Assembly: GCF_001708405.1 (NCBI RefSeq)
Contig: NZ_CP012418.1
Span: 1,578,501 to 1,642,500, forward strand
Direction of reading: 5' to 3'
Source of the DNA: Kangiella sediminilitoris
Lineage (GTDB): Bacteria; Pseudomonadota; Gammaproteobacteria; Enterobacterales; Kangiellaceae
DNA: 64,000 bases
Part shown: piece after piece, positions 43,505 through 51,337 of the stretch
Numbering within the stretch: position 1 is the stretch's first letter
Layout of the letters: every line of letters begins with the position of its first letter
Made by a program: the position numbers and the translations under genes
Notes under the pieces: model-generated
The model's database searches: none
The model's input: the letters and a program-made list of their open reading frames with translations, nothing else
Told to the model about the DNA's origin: nothing

Positions 43505-43894
43505 TCATAGCTGAGTTACTGTAAACTTTGAAGGGCATTGGGTATTACTCTGTACCGGACGAAGAAATCCTCGAGACTGAATAATGGTTCTATTATTCAA
43601 TTCGAATGACTCGAGTTTCTGATTCCAAGCAAGAATATCATGTAACTTATCCTTCTCCTGAAGACTGCTTGCTTCTATCAGTGAGTATTCTTGTATCAGC
43701 TTTAGAGCACTAATATCAGCACGTTTATACGCAGACAAGTCAACTACGTTGCCGTTTTCTGCAAATAGAGACTCTACAGACTCTGGGCTATAGAATTCGC
43801 TGCTTTGGTTTCGATAGGCTTTTAGGATTAGCGAGAACAGCGCTACTGCGAACACTGCTAACACTAAACCGTAGGCCAAAAATAGTGATGCCAT
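43505..43894 (-). CDS. Cassette 2, gene C: single-pass membrane protein, unknown function
   Basis: 129 aa from ATG 43894 (a TTG three bases earlier is in frame). Helix SLFLAYGLVLAVFAVALFSLIL, then KAYRNQSSEF and a helical cytosolic tail with VVDLSAYKRADISALKLIQEYSLIE and NQKLESFELNNRTIIQSRGFLRPVQS, closely matching the cassette 1 copy. AGGA lies about 10 nt upstream, inside gene B. Overlaps gene B by 107 nt. Unknown function. Confidence 0.82.
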   Translation of the reverse strand: MASLFLAYGLVLAVFAVALFSLILKAYRNQSSEFYSPESVESLFAENGNVVDLSAYKRADISALKLIQEYSLIEASSLQEKDKLHDILAWNQKLESFELNNRTIIQSRGFLRPVQSNTQCPSKFTVTQL

Positions 43895-44384
43895 CAATGT
43901 GTTTTCCTGCTATATGTACTAACTTCTTTATAATTGGTGTTATTAAAACTAAGACAATACAAATATTCACAGCCTGTAGTGCATAGCCCTGAATATCTCT
44001 AATCAAAGTAAACTCAGTAAAGTGCCTTTCGAAATACCGCCCAAAAGTTGTTGCCAGGGCAATTAAGGTCAGAATGGAAATGGCGAACTCTTCCTTCAGA
44101 ACTTGTTTAGTTAATACGCCCTTAATGGCAATATAGAAAAGTATTGCCAAATCAGTAACCATCCAGGTTATGTACCAGATATATTTATTGAGAGTATGAT
44201 CCAAAACCAAAGGATTCAAACTCCAGTTAATAAATTGGAGTACAACTAGAAAGACACAAAAATTCACCAGGCTTTTTTGCCTGGTGAATAATAGATGTAA
44301 AAATAAACAAGCTATCAAACTTAATGTAAAAGTATTTGATAATAGTTCATTTATGTTGAGTTGATTAACAAAATTACTAAGCAA
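43788..44384 (-). CDS. Cassette 2, gene B: multi-pass membrane protein, unknown function
   Basis: 198 aa from TTG 44384, overlapping the peptide gene stop by 8 nt (TTGCTTAG), which indicates translational coupling. About five helices (FTLSLIACLFLHLLF, LVNFCVFLVVLQFINW, YIWYITWMVTDLAILFYIAI, AISILTLIALATTFG, LQAVNICIVLVLITPIIKKLV). The tail GITIFGLRFSVSSVRSSAVLA is identical to cassette 1. No recognised family. Confidence 0.82.
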   Translation of the reverse strand: MLSNFVNQLNINELLSNTFTLSLIACLFLHLLFTRQKSLVNFCVFLVVLQFINWSLNPLVLDHTLNKYIWYITWMVTDLAILFYIAIKGVLTKQVLKEEFAISILTLIALATTFGRYFERHFTEFTLIRDIQGYALQAVNICIVLVLITPIIKKLVHIAGKHIDGITIFGLRFSVSSVRSSAVLANPKSLSKPKQRIL

Positions 44385-44796
44385 CTTTTAACTGTTCCTT
44401 CTTATTAGGGTCAGGCTCTTCCTCAGGCTCACCACCAGTATTGCCGGTAAAAGCATAAAGAGCATTATTTAATTTTACTTTGACGTCTTTATCTGGCTCC
44501 TCTTCCGGCTCACCACCAGTGTTGCCAGTATAAGCATGAAGAGCGAGTTTAAGCTGATCCTTGACGTCTTTATCAGGCTCTTCCTCAGGCTCACCACCCG
44601 TGTTGCCGGTGTAAGCGAGAAGCGCGAGCTGTAATTGTCCCTTTATATCTTTTTCTTCTGGCTCCTCTTCAGGTTCACCACCAGTATTGCCGGTGTAAAC
44701 TTGAAGGGCTAGCTTATCAAGATCCAACAAAGGTTGTTGAATTTCTTGAGGTTCTGACATAGATAAATAACAGATTATTGCGATAGATTCAAACAT
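44377..44796 (-). CDS. Cassette 2, gene A: repeat peptide precursor with four TGNTGGEPEEEP cores
   Basis: 139 aa from ATG 44796, with GGAGG 8 nt upstream; a farther in-frame start would add 17 unrelated residues. Layout: N-terminal MFESIAIICYLSMSEPQEIQ shared with cassette 1, then four units of 24-28 aa. Each unit has [YF]TGNTGGEPEEEP and an acidic/basic linker, and is preceded by an amphipathic stretch (LDKLALQV, GQLQLALLA, DQLKLALHA, VKLNNALYA). Alternating recognition-like helix and near-invariant core is the look of a multi-core ribosomal peptide precursor; no known maturation enzyme is adjacent. Could instead be a structural or metal-binding acidic repeat protein. Confidence 0.8.
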   Translation of the reverse strand: MFESIAIICYLSMSEPQEIQQPLLDLDKLALQVYTGNTGGEPEEEPEEKDIKGQLQLALLAYTGNTGGEPEEEPDKDVKDQLKLALHAYTGNTGGEPEEEPDKDVKVKLNNALYAFTGNTGGEPEEEPDPNKKEQLKVA

Positions 44797-44890
44797 AAGA
44801 AATGCCTCCAAAGAGTAGTTTTTTAAAAAAAATATGGTATAAAACAAAAATATCTAATGAATTACGAAAAACGCTCCCGCCCAGGTGGTA

Positions 44891-44945
44891 CCATAACTTG
44901 TTGCTTTTAAAAGATTATTATTATTTCAAAGAGCCGGCGCTATGG
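44891..44945 (-). ncRNA. Conserved leader structure upstream of cassette 2
   Basis: CCATAGC (44945-44939) pairs with GTTATGG (44897-44891), 55-nt span, same as cassette 1. The inner CTTTTAAAAGCAA is conserved while the connecting bases differ. Lies about 95 nt before gene A. Confidence 0.45.
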
Positions 44946-44988
44946 CTTTATGTACAAATATTAATCAATATAAATAAATAAAAGCGTG

Positions 44989-45005
44989 AAGTAAATTTTA
45001 CATTT
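44989..45005. promoter_or_regulatory. AAGTAAATTTTACATTT element, copy 3
   Basis: Exact copy of the 43281 element, lying between the divergent cassette 2 and rhomboid genes and ending 15 nt before the rhomboid ATG. It could control both directions. Confidence 0.5.
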
Positions 45006-45019
45006 AATAAAATATTATT

Positions 45020-45631
45020 ATGCCAAATTTTGTAAAAAAGTATTCTATCCCATTGATTTTAAGTCATATTTGCATTGCTCTCATATTTGCATTGCCCCAA
45101 TCTGATTTATGGATGGCTTACTACAGGGACAATGTAAACCAAGGTGAGGTATGGCGATTTTTTACCCCAAACCTAATCCACCTTGGGTTTAATCACCTTT
45201 TGCTTAATTTAGCTGGCTTATGGTTTACCATGTTTTTGTTTATCAAGCTTTTAAATCAGACGGACTGGCTAATCTGGTTCGTGGTTCTCTTTATAGGGAA
45301 TATAGTAGGTCTGCACTTATGGGTACCCGAACTACAGCACTACGTTGGAATGTCAGGTGCTTTATATGGCTTAATCAGTGCGGCCGCCATAGCGGAGTTG
45401 CGTCTAGGGGTTAAACTTAGTGGTGTACTATTGGTTATTGTAGGCCTTAAAATTTTCCTTCCACAAATTATGGGCTACGAGGAAAGTTACGATCACTGGC
45501 TAGGTGGGAATGTTATAGAAGAATCACACGTCATAGGATTTATTCAAGGCCTTATATTAGGCTTAGTTTGGCCGAAAAACAGGCTTTCTAAATCTGCAAG
45601 TTTTTCGACCAAAACTCAACATCCTAAATAG
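45020..45631 (+). CDS. Rhomboid-family intramembrane protease, rhombosortase-like
   Basis: 203 aa, about six helices. EVWRFFTPNLIHLGFNHLLLNLAGLW matches the rhombosortase start (W-R, H-x4-H-x3-N). YVGMSGALYGLI has the catalytic Ser (G-x-S-G), and ESHVIGFIQGLILGLVW the catalytic His. Small GlpG-like fold without the N-terminal cytosolic domain. Rhombosortases cut GlyGly-CTERM proteins during export. Divergent from cassette 2 across a shared control region. The adjacent peptides contain Gly-Gly but lack the C-terminal helix of GlyGly-CTERM substrates, so any link is speculative. Confidence 0.83.
   Translation: MPNFVKKYSIPLILSHICIALIFALPQSDLWMAYYRDNVNQGEVWRFFTPNLIHLGFNHLLLNLAGLWFTMFLFIKLLNQTDWLIWFVVLFIGNIVGLHLWVPELQHYVGMSGALYGLISAAAIAELRLGVKLSGVLLVIVGLKIFLPQIMGYEESYDHWLGGNVIEESHVIGFIQGLILGLVWPKNRLSKSASFSTKTQHPK
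45064..45095. repeat. Tandem direct repeat TCATATTTGCATTGC x2 in rhomboid 5' end
   Basis: Two identical 15-mers, 17 nt apart (45064-45078, 45081-45095), out of codon phase, so the repeat is not a protein repeat. Each contains the TGCATTG half-site of the 7-4-7 palindrome; with TAAGTCA at 45060 the first makes an imperfect full site. Relative to cassette 2 it sits where the 43321-43370 repeats sit for cassette 1. Confidence 0.55.
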
Positions 45632-45917
45632 AAATTTTAGAACGATTCTTTTCTAAAGTTTTAGCTCCGATCCCCTTTACAGCCGTCAGCTCGTCCACTG
45701 ACTTAAAAGGACCAAACTTTTCGCGATAATCAATGATTGCCTGAGCCTTTTTTACTCCAACACCTTTTAAAGTCGCAGCCAACTGACTTGAGTCAGCTTT
45801 ATTAATATTAACTTTAATTTGTTGCTGTGATTCAGCCGAACCTGATTTTTCGGCACTAGCGGGAGCAATAGCTAAGGCTAATAGTATCGACAGTGCAAGG
45901 GATGCAAAGTATTTCAT
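45624..45917 (-). CDS. comEA: ComEA-family helix-hairpin-helix protein
   Basis: 97 aa with signal peptide (FASLALSILLALAIAPASA, cleavage near residue 22). VNINKADSSQLAATLKGVGVKKAQAIIDYREKFGPFKSVDELTAVKGIGAKTLEKNRSKI is the paired HhH module of periplasmic ComEA DNA-binding proteins. Role by family: binding incoming DNA during natural transformation. Tail-to-tail overlap of 8 nt with the rhomboid gene. Confidence 0.92.
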   Translation of the reverse strand: MKYFASLALSILLALAIAPASAEKSGSAESQQQIKVNINKADSSQLAATLKGVGVKKAQAIIDYREKFGPFKSVDELTAVKGIGAKTLEKNRSKISI

Positions 45918-46000
45918 AATAATCTCCTTCTATATGATAGTTTTCCTTAAGCTGCAGGCCACTGATGACCTGCAGGAAGAAGATTACTGTCTCTGCTGGT

Positions 46001-46705
46001 TTAAGACAAGTGACTTACAATAGAATCAGAGATATCGCACAAAGCTTTATAGGGATCCTGAGCTTTGGTAATTGGGCGACCAATAACGAGATAGTCAGAG
46101 CCAGCTTGAAGCGCCTTCTCAGGGGTCATTATCCGACTCTGATCACCTTTATCGCTGCCTTGAGGTCGAATTCCAGGAGTAATAAGTTTAAATTCCTCAC
46201 CACAACCCTGTTTTATCTTTTCTGCTTCCCATGACGAACAAACTACACCATCCAATCCAGCATCTTTTGCCATTTTGGCCATATGGTTTACCTGATCTTC
46301 TAAACTTCGTTTAAAACCCAGTTCGCTGTAAACATCTTCATTCATACTGGTCAACATGGTTACCGCGATAAGAAGAGGTCTGTGTTCACACTCATTTAGC
46401 GCCTCACGAGCTTTCTCCATCATTACCCGACCACCTGCTGCATGAACATTAATCATCCAAACACCAAGCTCTGCAGCTGCTTTACAAGCTTTTGCAACAG
46501 TATTGGGGATATCGTGATACTTCAAGTCAAGAAATACGTTATAGCGACGTTTTACCAGCTCTTTGACAAATTCTGGCCCAAAGAGGGTGAACATTTCTTT
46601 GCCAACTTTTAATCCACACATGGAAGGATCAAGCTTATCAACAAGCGCCAGGGCCTGTTCTTTATCACTGTAATCTAGAGCTACTAATATTTTCGGATCG
46701 GACAT
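46001..46705 (-). CDS. pyrF: Orotidine 5'-phosphate decarboxylase
   Basis: 234 aa. ILVALDYSDKEQALALVDKL, catalytic FLDLKYHDIPNTVAKA (D-x-K-x2-D), VTMLTSMNE, LITPGIRPQGSDKGDQSRIMTPEKAL and YLVIGRPI. Last step of UMP synthesis. Lies 22 nt after lapB, the usual lapA-lapB-pyrF order. Confidence 0.97.
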   Translation of the reverse strand: MSDPKILVALDYSDKEQALALVDKLDPSMCGLKVGKEMFTLFGPEFVKELVKRRYNVFLDLKYHDIPNTVAKACKAAAELGVWMINVHAAGGRVMMEKAREALNECEHRPLLIAVTMLTSMNEDVYSELGFKRSLEDQVNHMAKMAKDAGLDGVVCSSWEAEKIKQGCGEEFKLITPGIRPQGSDKGDQSRIMTPEKALQAGSDYLVIGRPITKAQDPYKALCDISDSIVSHLS

Positions 46706-46727
46706 GGTTTACCTATTAATGATCGTA

Positions 46728-47897
46728 TTACTCGCCTTCTATTCCCTTGATCGGCTTTACAGAGCTCCATTCCTTGCAGCTTGGGCACTGCCAGTATATA
46801 GCTTTTGTGTGAAACCCACAGTTTTCACACTCATATCGCGGCTTACGCGAAATCAGTTTTTCAACAATATCATCCAGAAGTTGAAGGCTAGGTTTAGCCG
46901 AATCTTGAGCGTGCTCAATGTGTAAGGCTATCAACCGCTGCAAGCCCTTGAGTGACGGCCTTTCCTGAAGAAATTCACCTATCAATATGGCTGCTGCCTT
47001 ATCACCTTTCTCTTTTTGTATGATTTTAGAGAGTTCTACAAGTACAGATACACCGGCTCCCATTTCAAGACTTTTATCTAGAAACTGCTTATAACCACTA
47101 TAGTCTTTAACTTCAGAGTAGGCCTGGGAAATGTCAGGTAGGGCTTCTGGTAAAAATGCGATATCCTGCTGCAAAATACGTTGGTAAGCCTTGATCGCCT
47201 GCTTGTATTGGTTTTGACGTAGATGAATTCGTCCCTGCAGTAAGCTTGCACGAACAGAGTCAGGATTAATATTCAGTGCTTTCTTTAAATTGGATAAAGC
47301 AGCTTTATTATCACCTTCTCTTCTTTTCTGATCAGCAAGTTCACAATAAAAATGAGATATTGGCTTACTCTGCTCTACCCCCATACTTGACTGTAGAGTT
47401 TCTGCAATTTTAGCTGCATCGTCCCAGTCCCTGGTGAGCTGATGAATATTAAGTAATTGAACTAAGGAGTCATTTTTGTGTGCAGGGTCTTCCAGCAACT
47501 CTTTAAAGAGCTTTTCAGAACGGTCATACATACCAACAGCATTATAATCCAGACCTAGCTGGTATAGTGCCGTATTACGATCAGATGAAGATAGTTGAGG
47601 TCGAGCAATCAGATTCTGATGTAAACGAATAGCCCTGTCCACTTCTCCCCTTTTCCGGAACAGATTACCCAACGCCAAGTGAGTTTCGACCGTATCGGTA
47701 TCTACCTTTAAAAGATCAATGAATGTATCTACAGCTTTGTCAGGCTGTTCATTAAGAAGATAATTGAGACCTTTAATATAATTACTGGAGAGACTGCCAC
47801 CCTGCTTTCCTTTTAGCTGCTTACGTCCCACCAGATACCCAGAATAAGCGGCAAGGGGTAACAATGCTAAAACCCCATATAGTAGCCATTGTTCCAT
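46728..47897 (-). CDS. lapB: Lipopolysaccharide assembly protein B (TPR, YciM)
   Basis: 389 aa. N-terminal anchor (WLLYGVLALLPLAAYSGYLVG), then 7-9 TPRs (e.g. VETHLALGNLFRKRGEVDRAIRLHQNLI, NKAALSNLKKALNINPDSVRASLLQGRIHLRQNQYKQAIKAYQRI-type repeats) and a C-terminal rubredoxin-like zinc site YECENCGF...WQCPSCKEW. LapB helps FtsH degrade LpxC, balancing LPS synthesis. One base from lapA. Confidence 0.96.
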   Translation of the reverse strand: MEQWLLYGVLALLPLAAYSGYLVGRKQLKGKQGGSLSSNYIKGLNYLLNEQPDKAVDTFIDLLKVDTDTVETHLALGNLFRKRGEVDRAIRLHQNLIARPQLSSSDRNTALYQLGLDYNAVGMYDRSEKLFKELLEDPAHKNDSLVQLLNIHQLTRDWDDAAKIAETLQSSMGVEQSKPISHFYCELADQKRREGDNKAALSNLKKALNINPDSVRASLLQGRIHLRQNQYKQAIKAYQRILQQDIAFLPEALPDISQAYSEVKDYSGYKQFLDKSLEMGAGVSVLVELSKIIQKEKGDKAAAILIGEFLQERPSLKGLQRLIALHIEHAQDSAKPSLQLLDDIVEKLISRKPRYECENCGFHTKAIYWQCPSCKEWSSVKPIKGIEGE

Positions 47898-48197
47898 TTA
47901 AAAAGGATCCTTCCCAGCTATTGACTGTTGGCGTAGATATTCCAATTCTTTCTGGGATTTCAAAAGTTGCTTTTTTAGGCGAGCATTTTTATGGCGATAT
48001 TTATATACCGCAAAAGACATACCTAAAATGCCCAGCAACAAACCACACAACCCTGCCCAGAAAACAATAAGAGATAGAGGTAACTCTGTATTACCAAATA
48101 GGAAATTAATATCTGTGATTTGATCATTATTCAGAGCAAAAACAGTACTGATGATCAGCACTGCGACAAACAAAATAATAGCAAAAATTTTTCGCAA
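47898..48197 (-). CDS. lapA: Lipopolysaccharide assembly protein A (DUF1049)
   Basis: 99 aa. Two helices (IFAIILFVAVLIISTVFALNND and LPLSLIVFWAGLCGLLLGILGMSF) then a basic coiled coil (KYRHKNARLKKQLLKSQKELEYLRQQ). Standard LapA/YciS layout, partner of LapB in the inner membrane. Confidence 0.94.
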   Translation of the reverse strand: MRKIFAIILFVAVLIISTVFALNNDQITDINFLFGNTELPLSLIVFWAGLCGLLLGILGMSFAVYKYRHKNARLKKQLLKSQKELEYLRQQSIAGKDPF

Positions 48198-48257
48198 AGC
48201 AGATTAGCCCCGAGCCTTGAAGAACTTGATCTATATTCACCAAGCTCTTAATGATAA

Positions 48258-48560
48258 TTATGGTTTAATCGGTTGATCCTTCCCCGCATCCACGCGCTCA
48301 CGCAGTTCTTTACCTGGCTTGAAGTGCGGAACATGTTTCCCTTGCAAAGACACTGACTCACCTGTTTTTGGGTTACGTCCCACACGTGGAGCACGGTAAT
48401 GCAATGAAAAGCTACCAAAACCTCTGATCTCAATACGACCACCATCTGAAAGCGTTTCTGACATCTGGTCAAGTAAAGACTTTACCACCAGTTCTACATC
48501 ACGAACAGATAGCTGAGGATTTTTATCAACTAGACACTCAATCAGTTGTGATTTTGTCAT
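48258..48560 (-). CDS. ihfB: Integration host factor beta subunit
   Basis: 100 aa. [59 protein letters not shown] (DNA-bending arm with R-x-G-R-N-P) and [14 protein letters not shown]. Forms the IHF heterodimer with IhfA. Follows rpsA after tandem terminators, the common rpsA-ihfB order. Confidence 0.97.
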   Translation of the reverse strand: MTKSQLIECLVDKNPQLSVRDVELVVKSLLDQMSETLSDGGRIEIRGFGSFSLHYRAPRVGRNPKTGESVSLQGKHVPHFKPGKELRERVDAGKDQPIKP

Positions 48561-48708
48561 CGGTCTAGACCTCCATTTAATTGAATACCCATAGTATGGG
48601 GTATTTCAAGCCAAAAATCATCTAACTATCTTAATTATATGGTATTTTTTACAAATTTCCATCAGTCTGATGACACTTCAGGATTTATCGGCTAAATGCA
48701 TCTTCAAT

Positions 48709-48744
48709 AAAAAGCTGACACTGGTCCCTTCCAGGCGTCAGCTT
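48709..48744 (-). terminator. Second hairpin downstream of rpsA
   Basis: Minus strand AAGCTGAC-GC-CTGG, loop, CCAG-T-GTCAGCTT followed by TTT. A 12-bp stem with a small bulge. Tandem with the terminator at 48774-48806; separates rpsA from ihfB. Confidence 0.6.
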
Positions 48745-48773
48745 GGGAAACACCTATCTGTGTGGCCTAGATA

Positions 48774-48806
48774 CAAAAAAGCCCGACATTCGCCGGGCTT
48801 TTTTTG
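48774..48806 (-). terminator. Terminator of rpsA
   Basis: Minus strand GCCCGGC-GAAT-GTCGGGC followed by six T; seven pairs with one G-U. Lies 25 nt after the rpsA stop. Confidence 0.9.
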
Positions 48807-48831
48807 ATGATTTGAAAAAATCAGTAGGAGA

Positions 48832-50508
48832 TTACTCTTCGTCACCTAGCTGCTCTTTCAATAAATCACCTAGAGTTGCTGGAGAATTAGAACCTTTCTC
48901 ATTGCTGAACTCTTTAATCGCTTCAGCTTCTTCTGCAGCGTCTTTCGCTTTGATAGACAACGTCAGATTGCGGTTCTTCTTGTCAACGCCTACGAATTTA
49001 GCTTCGATTGCGTCACCAACACTCAGATGCTTGCTTGCATCTTCAACACGCTCAGAGCTGATGTCTGATGCACGAACATAGCCTTCAATGTTCTCGGCAA
49101 GTTCAACAGTTGCACCTTTTGCGTCAACGTCTGTGATAGTACCTTTAACCACAGAACCTTTAGGATGCTCGCTCAGGTACTCTGCAAATGGATCTGAATC
49201 TACTTGCTTGATACCTAAAGAGATACGCTCACGCTCAGCGTCAACTGAAAGTACAACAGCTTCAACTTCGTCGCCTTTCTTGTAATCACGAACAGCTTCT
49301 TCACCAGGAACAGTCCAAGAGATATCAGAAAGGTGAACCAGACCGTCGATACCACCCTCAAGACCGATGAAGATACCGAAATCAGTAATTGACTTGATCT
49401 TACCAGTAACTTTGTCGTTCTTGTTGTGAGTTGCAGCGAACTCGTTCCAAGGGTTAGGTACGCATTGCTTTATACCTAGTGAGATACGGCGACGCTCTTC
49501 GTCAATATCAAGGACCATAACTTCAACTTCGTCACCCAAGTTAACCACTTTAGATGGGTGGATGTTTTTGTTAGTCCAATCCATTTCAGAAACGTGTACA
49601 AGACCTTCAACACCATCTTCAATCTCAACGAAACAACCATAATCAGTTAGGTTAGTTACGCGACCTTGTAGACGTGCGCCTTCTGGGTAACGGTCATTGA
49701 TATCAACCCAAGGATCAGATCCAAGCTGCTTGATACCTAGAGATACACGATTGCGCTCGCGATCGAACTTCAATACTTTAACATCGATTTCGTCGCCAAC
49801 CTGAACAACTTCACTTGGGTGCTTAATACGCTTCCACGCCATATCAGTAATATGTAGAAGGCCGTCAACACCACCCAAATCAACGAATGCACCGTAATCA
49901 GTAAGGTTCTTAACGATACCTTTAAGCTCCACACCTTCCTCAAGGTTAGCAAGAAGCTCTTCACGCTCTGCGCTGTTTTCAGATTCAATTACAGCACGAC
50001 GTGAAACCACTACGTTGTTACGTTTTTGGTCAAGTTTGATAACTTTAAACTCAAGATCAACACCTTCAAGGTGTGATGTATCGCGTACCGGACGAACGTC
50101 AACCAAAGAACCAGGTAGGAAAGCGCGGATAGATTTAACTTCAACAGTGAAGCCACCCTTAACTTTACCTGTGATAACACCAGTAACTGTCTCGTCTGCT
50201 TCGTGCGCAGCTTCAAGTACGCCCCAAGCAGCAATACGTTTAGCACGCTCACGAGATAGACGCGTTTCACCGAAACCGTCTTCTACTGCGTCTAGTGCAA
50301 CTTCTACTTCGTCGCCAACGTTTACTTCCAGCTCACCCTTGTCATCAGTAAACTGAGTACGTGGGATAACGCCTTCAGACTTAAGACCAGCGTTAACAAC
50401 AACAACTTCATTATCAATATCAACCACTGTACCAGTGATGATAGCGCCTGGACGCATTTCTACGTTCTGAAGGCTCTGTTCAAATAGTTCTGCGAAATTT
50501 TCGCTCAT
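48832..50508 (-). CDS. rpsA: 30S ribosomal protein S1
   Basis: 558 aa. Six S1 RNA-binding domains are visible by their repeated GxVxxLTDYGxFVxxx...GLxHxSxM pattern (e.g. [89 protein letters not shown]). It delivers mRNA to the 30S subunit. AGG lies 9 nt before the ATG in a 133-bp leader after cmk. Confidence 0.98.
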   Translation of the reverse strand: MSENFAELFEQSLQNVEMRPGAIITGTVVDIDNEVVVVNAGLKSEGVIPRTQFTDDKGELEVNVGDEVEVALDAVEDGFGETRLSRERAKRIAAWGVLEAAHEADETVTGVITGKVKGGFTVEVKSIRAFLPGSLVDVRPVRDTSHLEGVDLEFKVIKLDQKRNNVVVSRRAVIESENSAEREELLANLEEGVELKGIVKNLTDYGAFVDLGGVDGLLHITDMAWKRIKHPSEVVQVGDEIDVKVLKFDRERNRVSLGIKQLGSDPWVDINDRYPEGARLQGRVTNLTDYGCFVEIEDGVEGLVHVSEMDWTNKNIHPSKVVNLGDEVEVMVLDIDEERRRISLGIKQCVPNPWNEFAATHNKNDKVTGKIKSITDFGIFIGLEGGIDGLVHLSDISWTVPGEEAVRDYKKGDEVEAVVLSVDAERERISLGIKQVDSDPFAEYLSEHPKGSVVKGTITDVDAKGATVELAENIEGYVRASDISSERVEDASKHLSVGDAIEAKFVGVDKKNRNLTLSIKAKDAAEEAEAIKEFSNEKGSNSPATLGDLLKEQLGDEE

Positions 50509-50641
50509 TCGTTTATACCTAAATACGCTCCGCTAAAAAATAAATTAGCTAGAACTTGAGTTAAAATCACCATGCGACCATCCAGTTGCCATGGGTCAAT
50601 GAGTTTTATTGGTTCATCATCCATGCGAACCAACGTTCCAA

Positions 50642-51328
50642 TCAAGCTTCAGAAAACCCTATAAAATCAAGAATTTGCTGAACCACTTCATCGATAGACA
50701 AATTAGAGCTATCTACAACAAAAGCACCCTCTGCTGGCACCAAAGGGGCCACAGTGCGAGTGCGATCACGCTCATCTCTATCGATGATGCTTTTTAGAAG
50801 GTGCCGAATATTAGCATTTACGCCCTTTTCGATCAACTGTTTATGGCGTCTTTCTGCCCGTATTTCGGGGCTTGCAGTCAAAAACACCTTATGTTCGGCA
50901 TCGGGAAATACCACCGTGCCCATATCACGCCCATCGGCTACCAGTCCCGGCAATTGCCTAAACTGCCGTTGTCTTGTCAATAAAGCCTCACGAACCTGTG
51001 GGATCGCAGCTACCTTAGAGGCCATCGCACTGGTCTCATCCAGACGGAGCTGAACACCTACATCCTGCCCATCCAACAGTACCATTTGCTCGCCATGGGA
51101 TGAGGGTTTAAATACAACATCCAGCTCAAGAGCTTCTTTGGCTACCGCCTCCTCGTCACTGACATCAATATCATGCTTAATAACAGACAAGGCTGTCAGA
51201 CGATACAAAGCGCCACTGTCGAGCAAATGATAGCCTAGTTTTGTTGCAAGAATTTGACTAATCGTCCCCTTGCCTGAACCACTTGGACCATCGACGGTAA
51301 TCACTGGCACTTTCGATGCTTCACTCAA
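50642..51328 (-). CDS. cmk: Cytidylate kinase
   Basis: 228 aa. [20 protein letters not shown] is the P-loop; [55 protein letters not shown] and RAERRHKQL follow. It phosphorylates CMP and dCMP. Lies 9 nt after hisC and before rpsA, a widely conserved pair. Confidence 0.97.
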   Translation of the reverse strand: MSEASKVPVITVDGPSGSGKGTISQILATKLGYHLLDSGALYRLTALSVIKHDIDVSDEEAVAKEALELDVVFKPSSHGEQMVLLDGQDVGVQLRLDETSAMASKVAAIPQVREALLTRQRQFRQLPGLVADGRDMGTVVFPDAEHKVFLTASPEIRAERRHKQLIEKGVNANIRHLLKSIIDRDERDRTRTVAPLVPAEGAFVVDSSNLSIDEVVQQILDFIGFSEA

Positions 51329-51337
51329 TGCAGACTC

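Noticed and set aside
44377-44796. Graspetide (omega-ester peptide) cluster
   Set aside because: Thr and Glu spacing in the cores is suggestive, but no ATP-grasp ligase is encoded anywhere near, so the class cannot be claimed.
44891-44945. c-di-GMP (GEMM) riboswitch upstream of the peptide cassettes
   Set aside because: The conserved leader lacks the GEMM core sequences and tetraloop-receptor pattern; only a closing stem and an A-rich interior are shared. Kept as an unclassified leader.
45950-45976. CTGCAGG...CCTGCAG inverted repeat between comEA and pyrF as a terminator
   Set aside because: Seven-bp arms with a 10-nt loop and no U tract; no support for termination.
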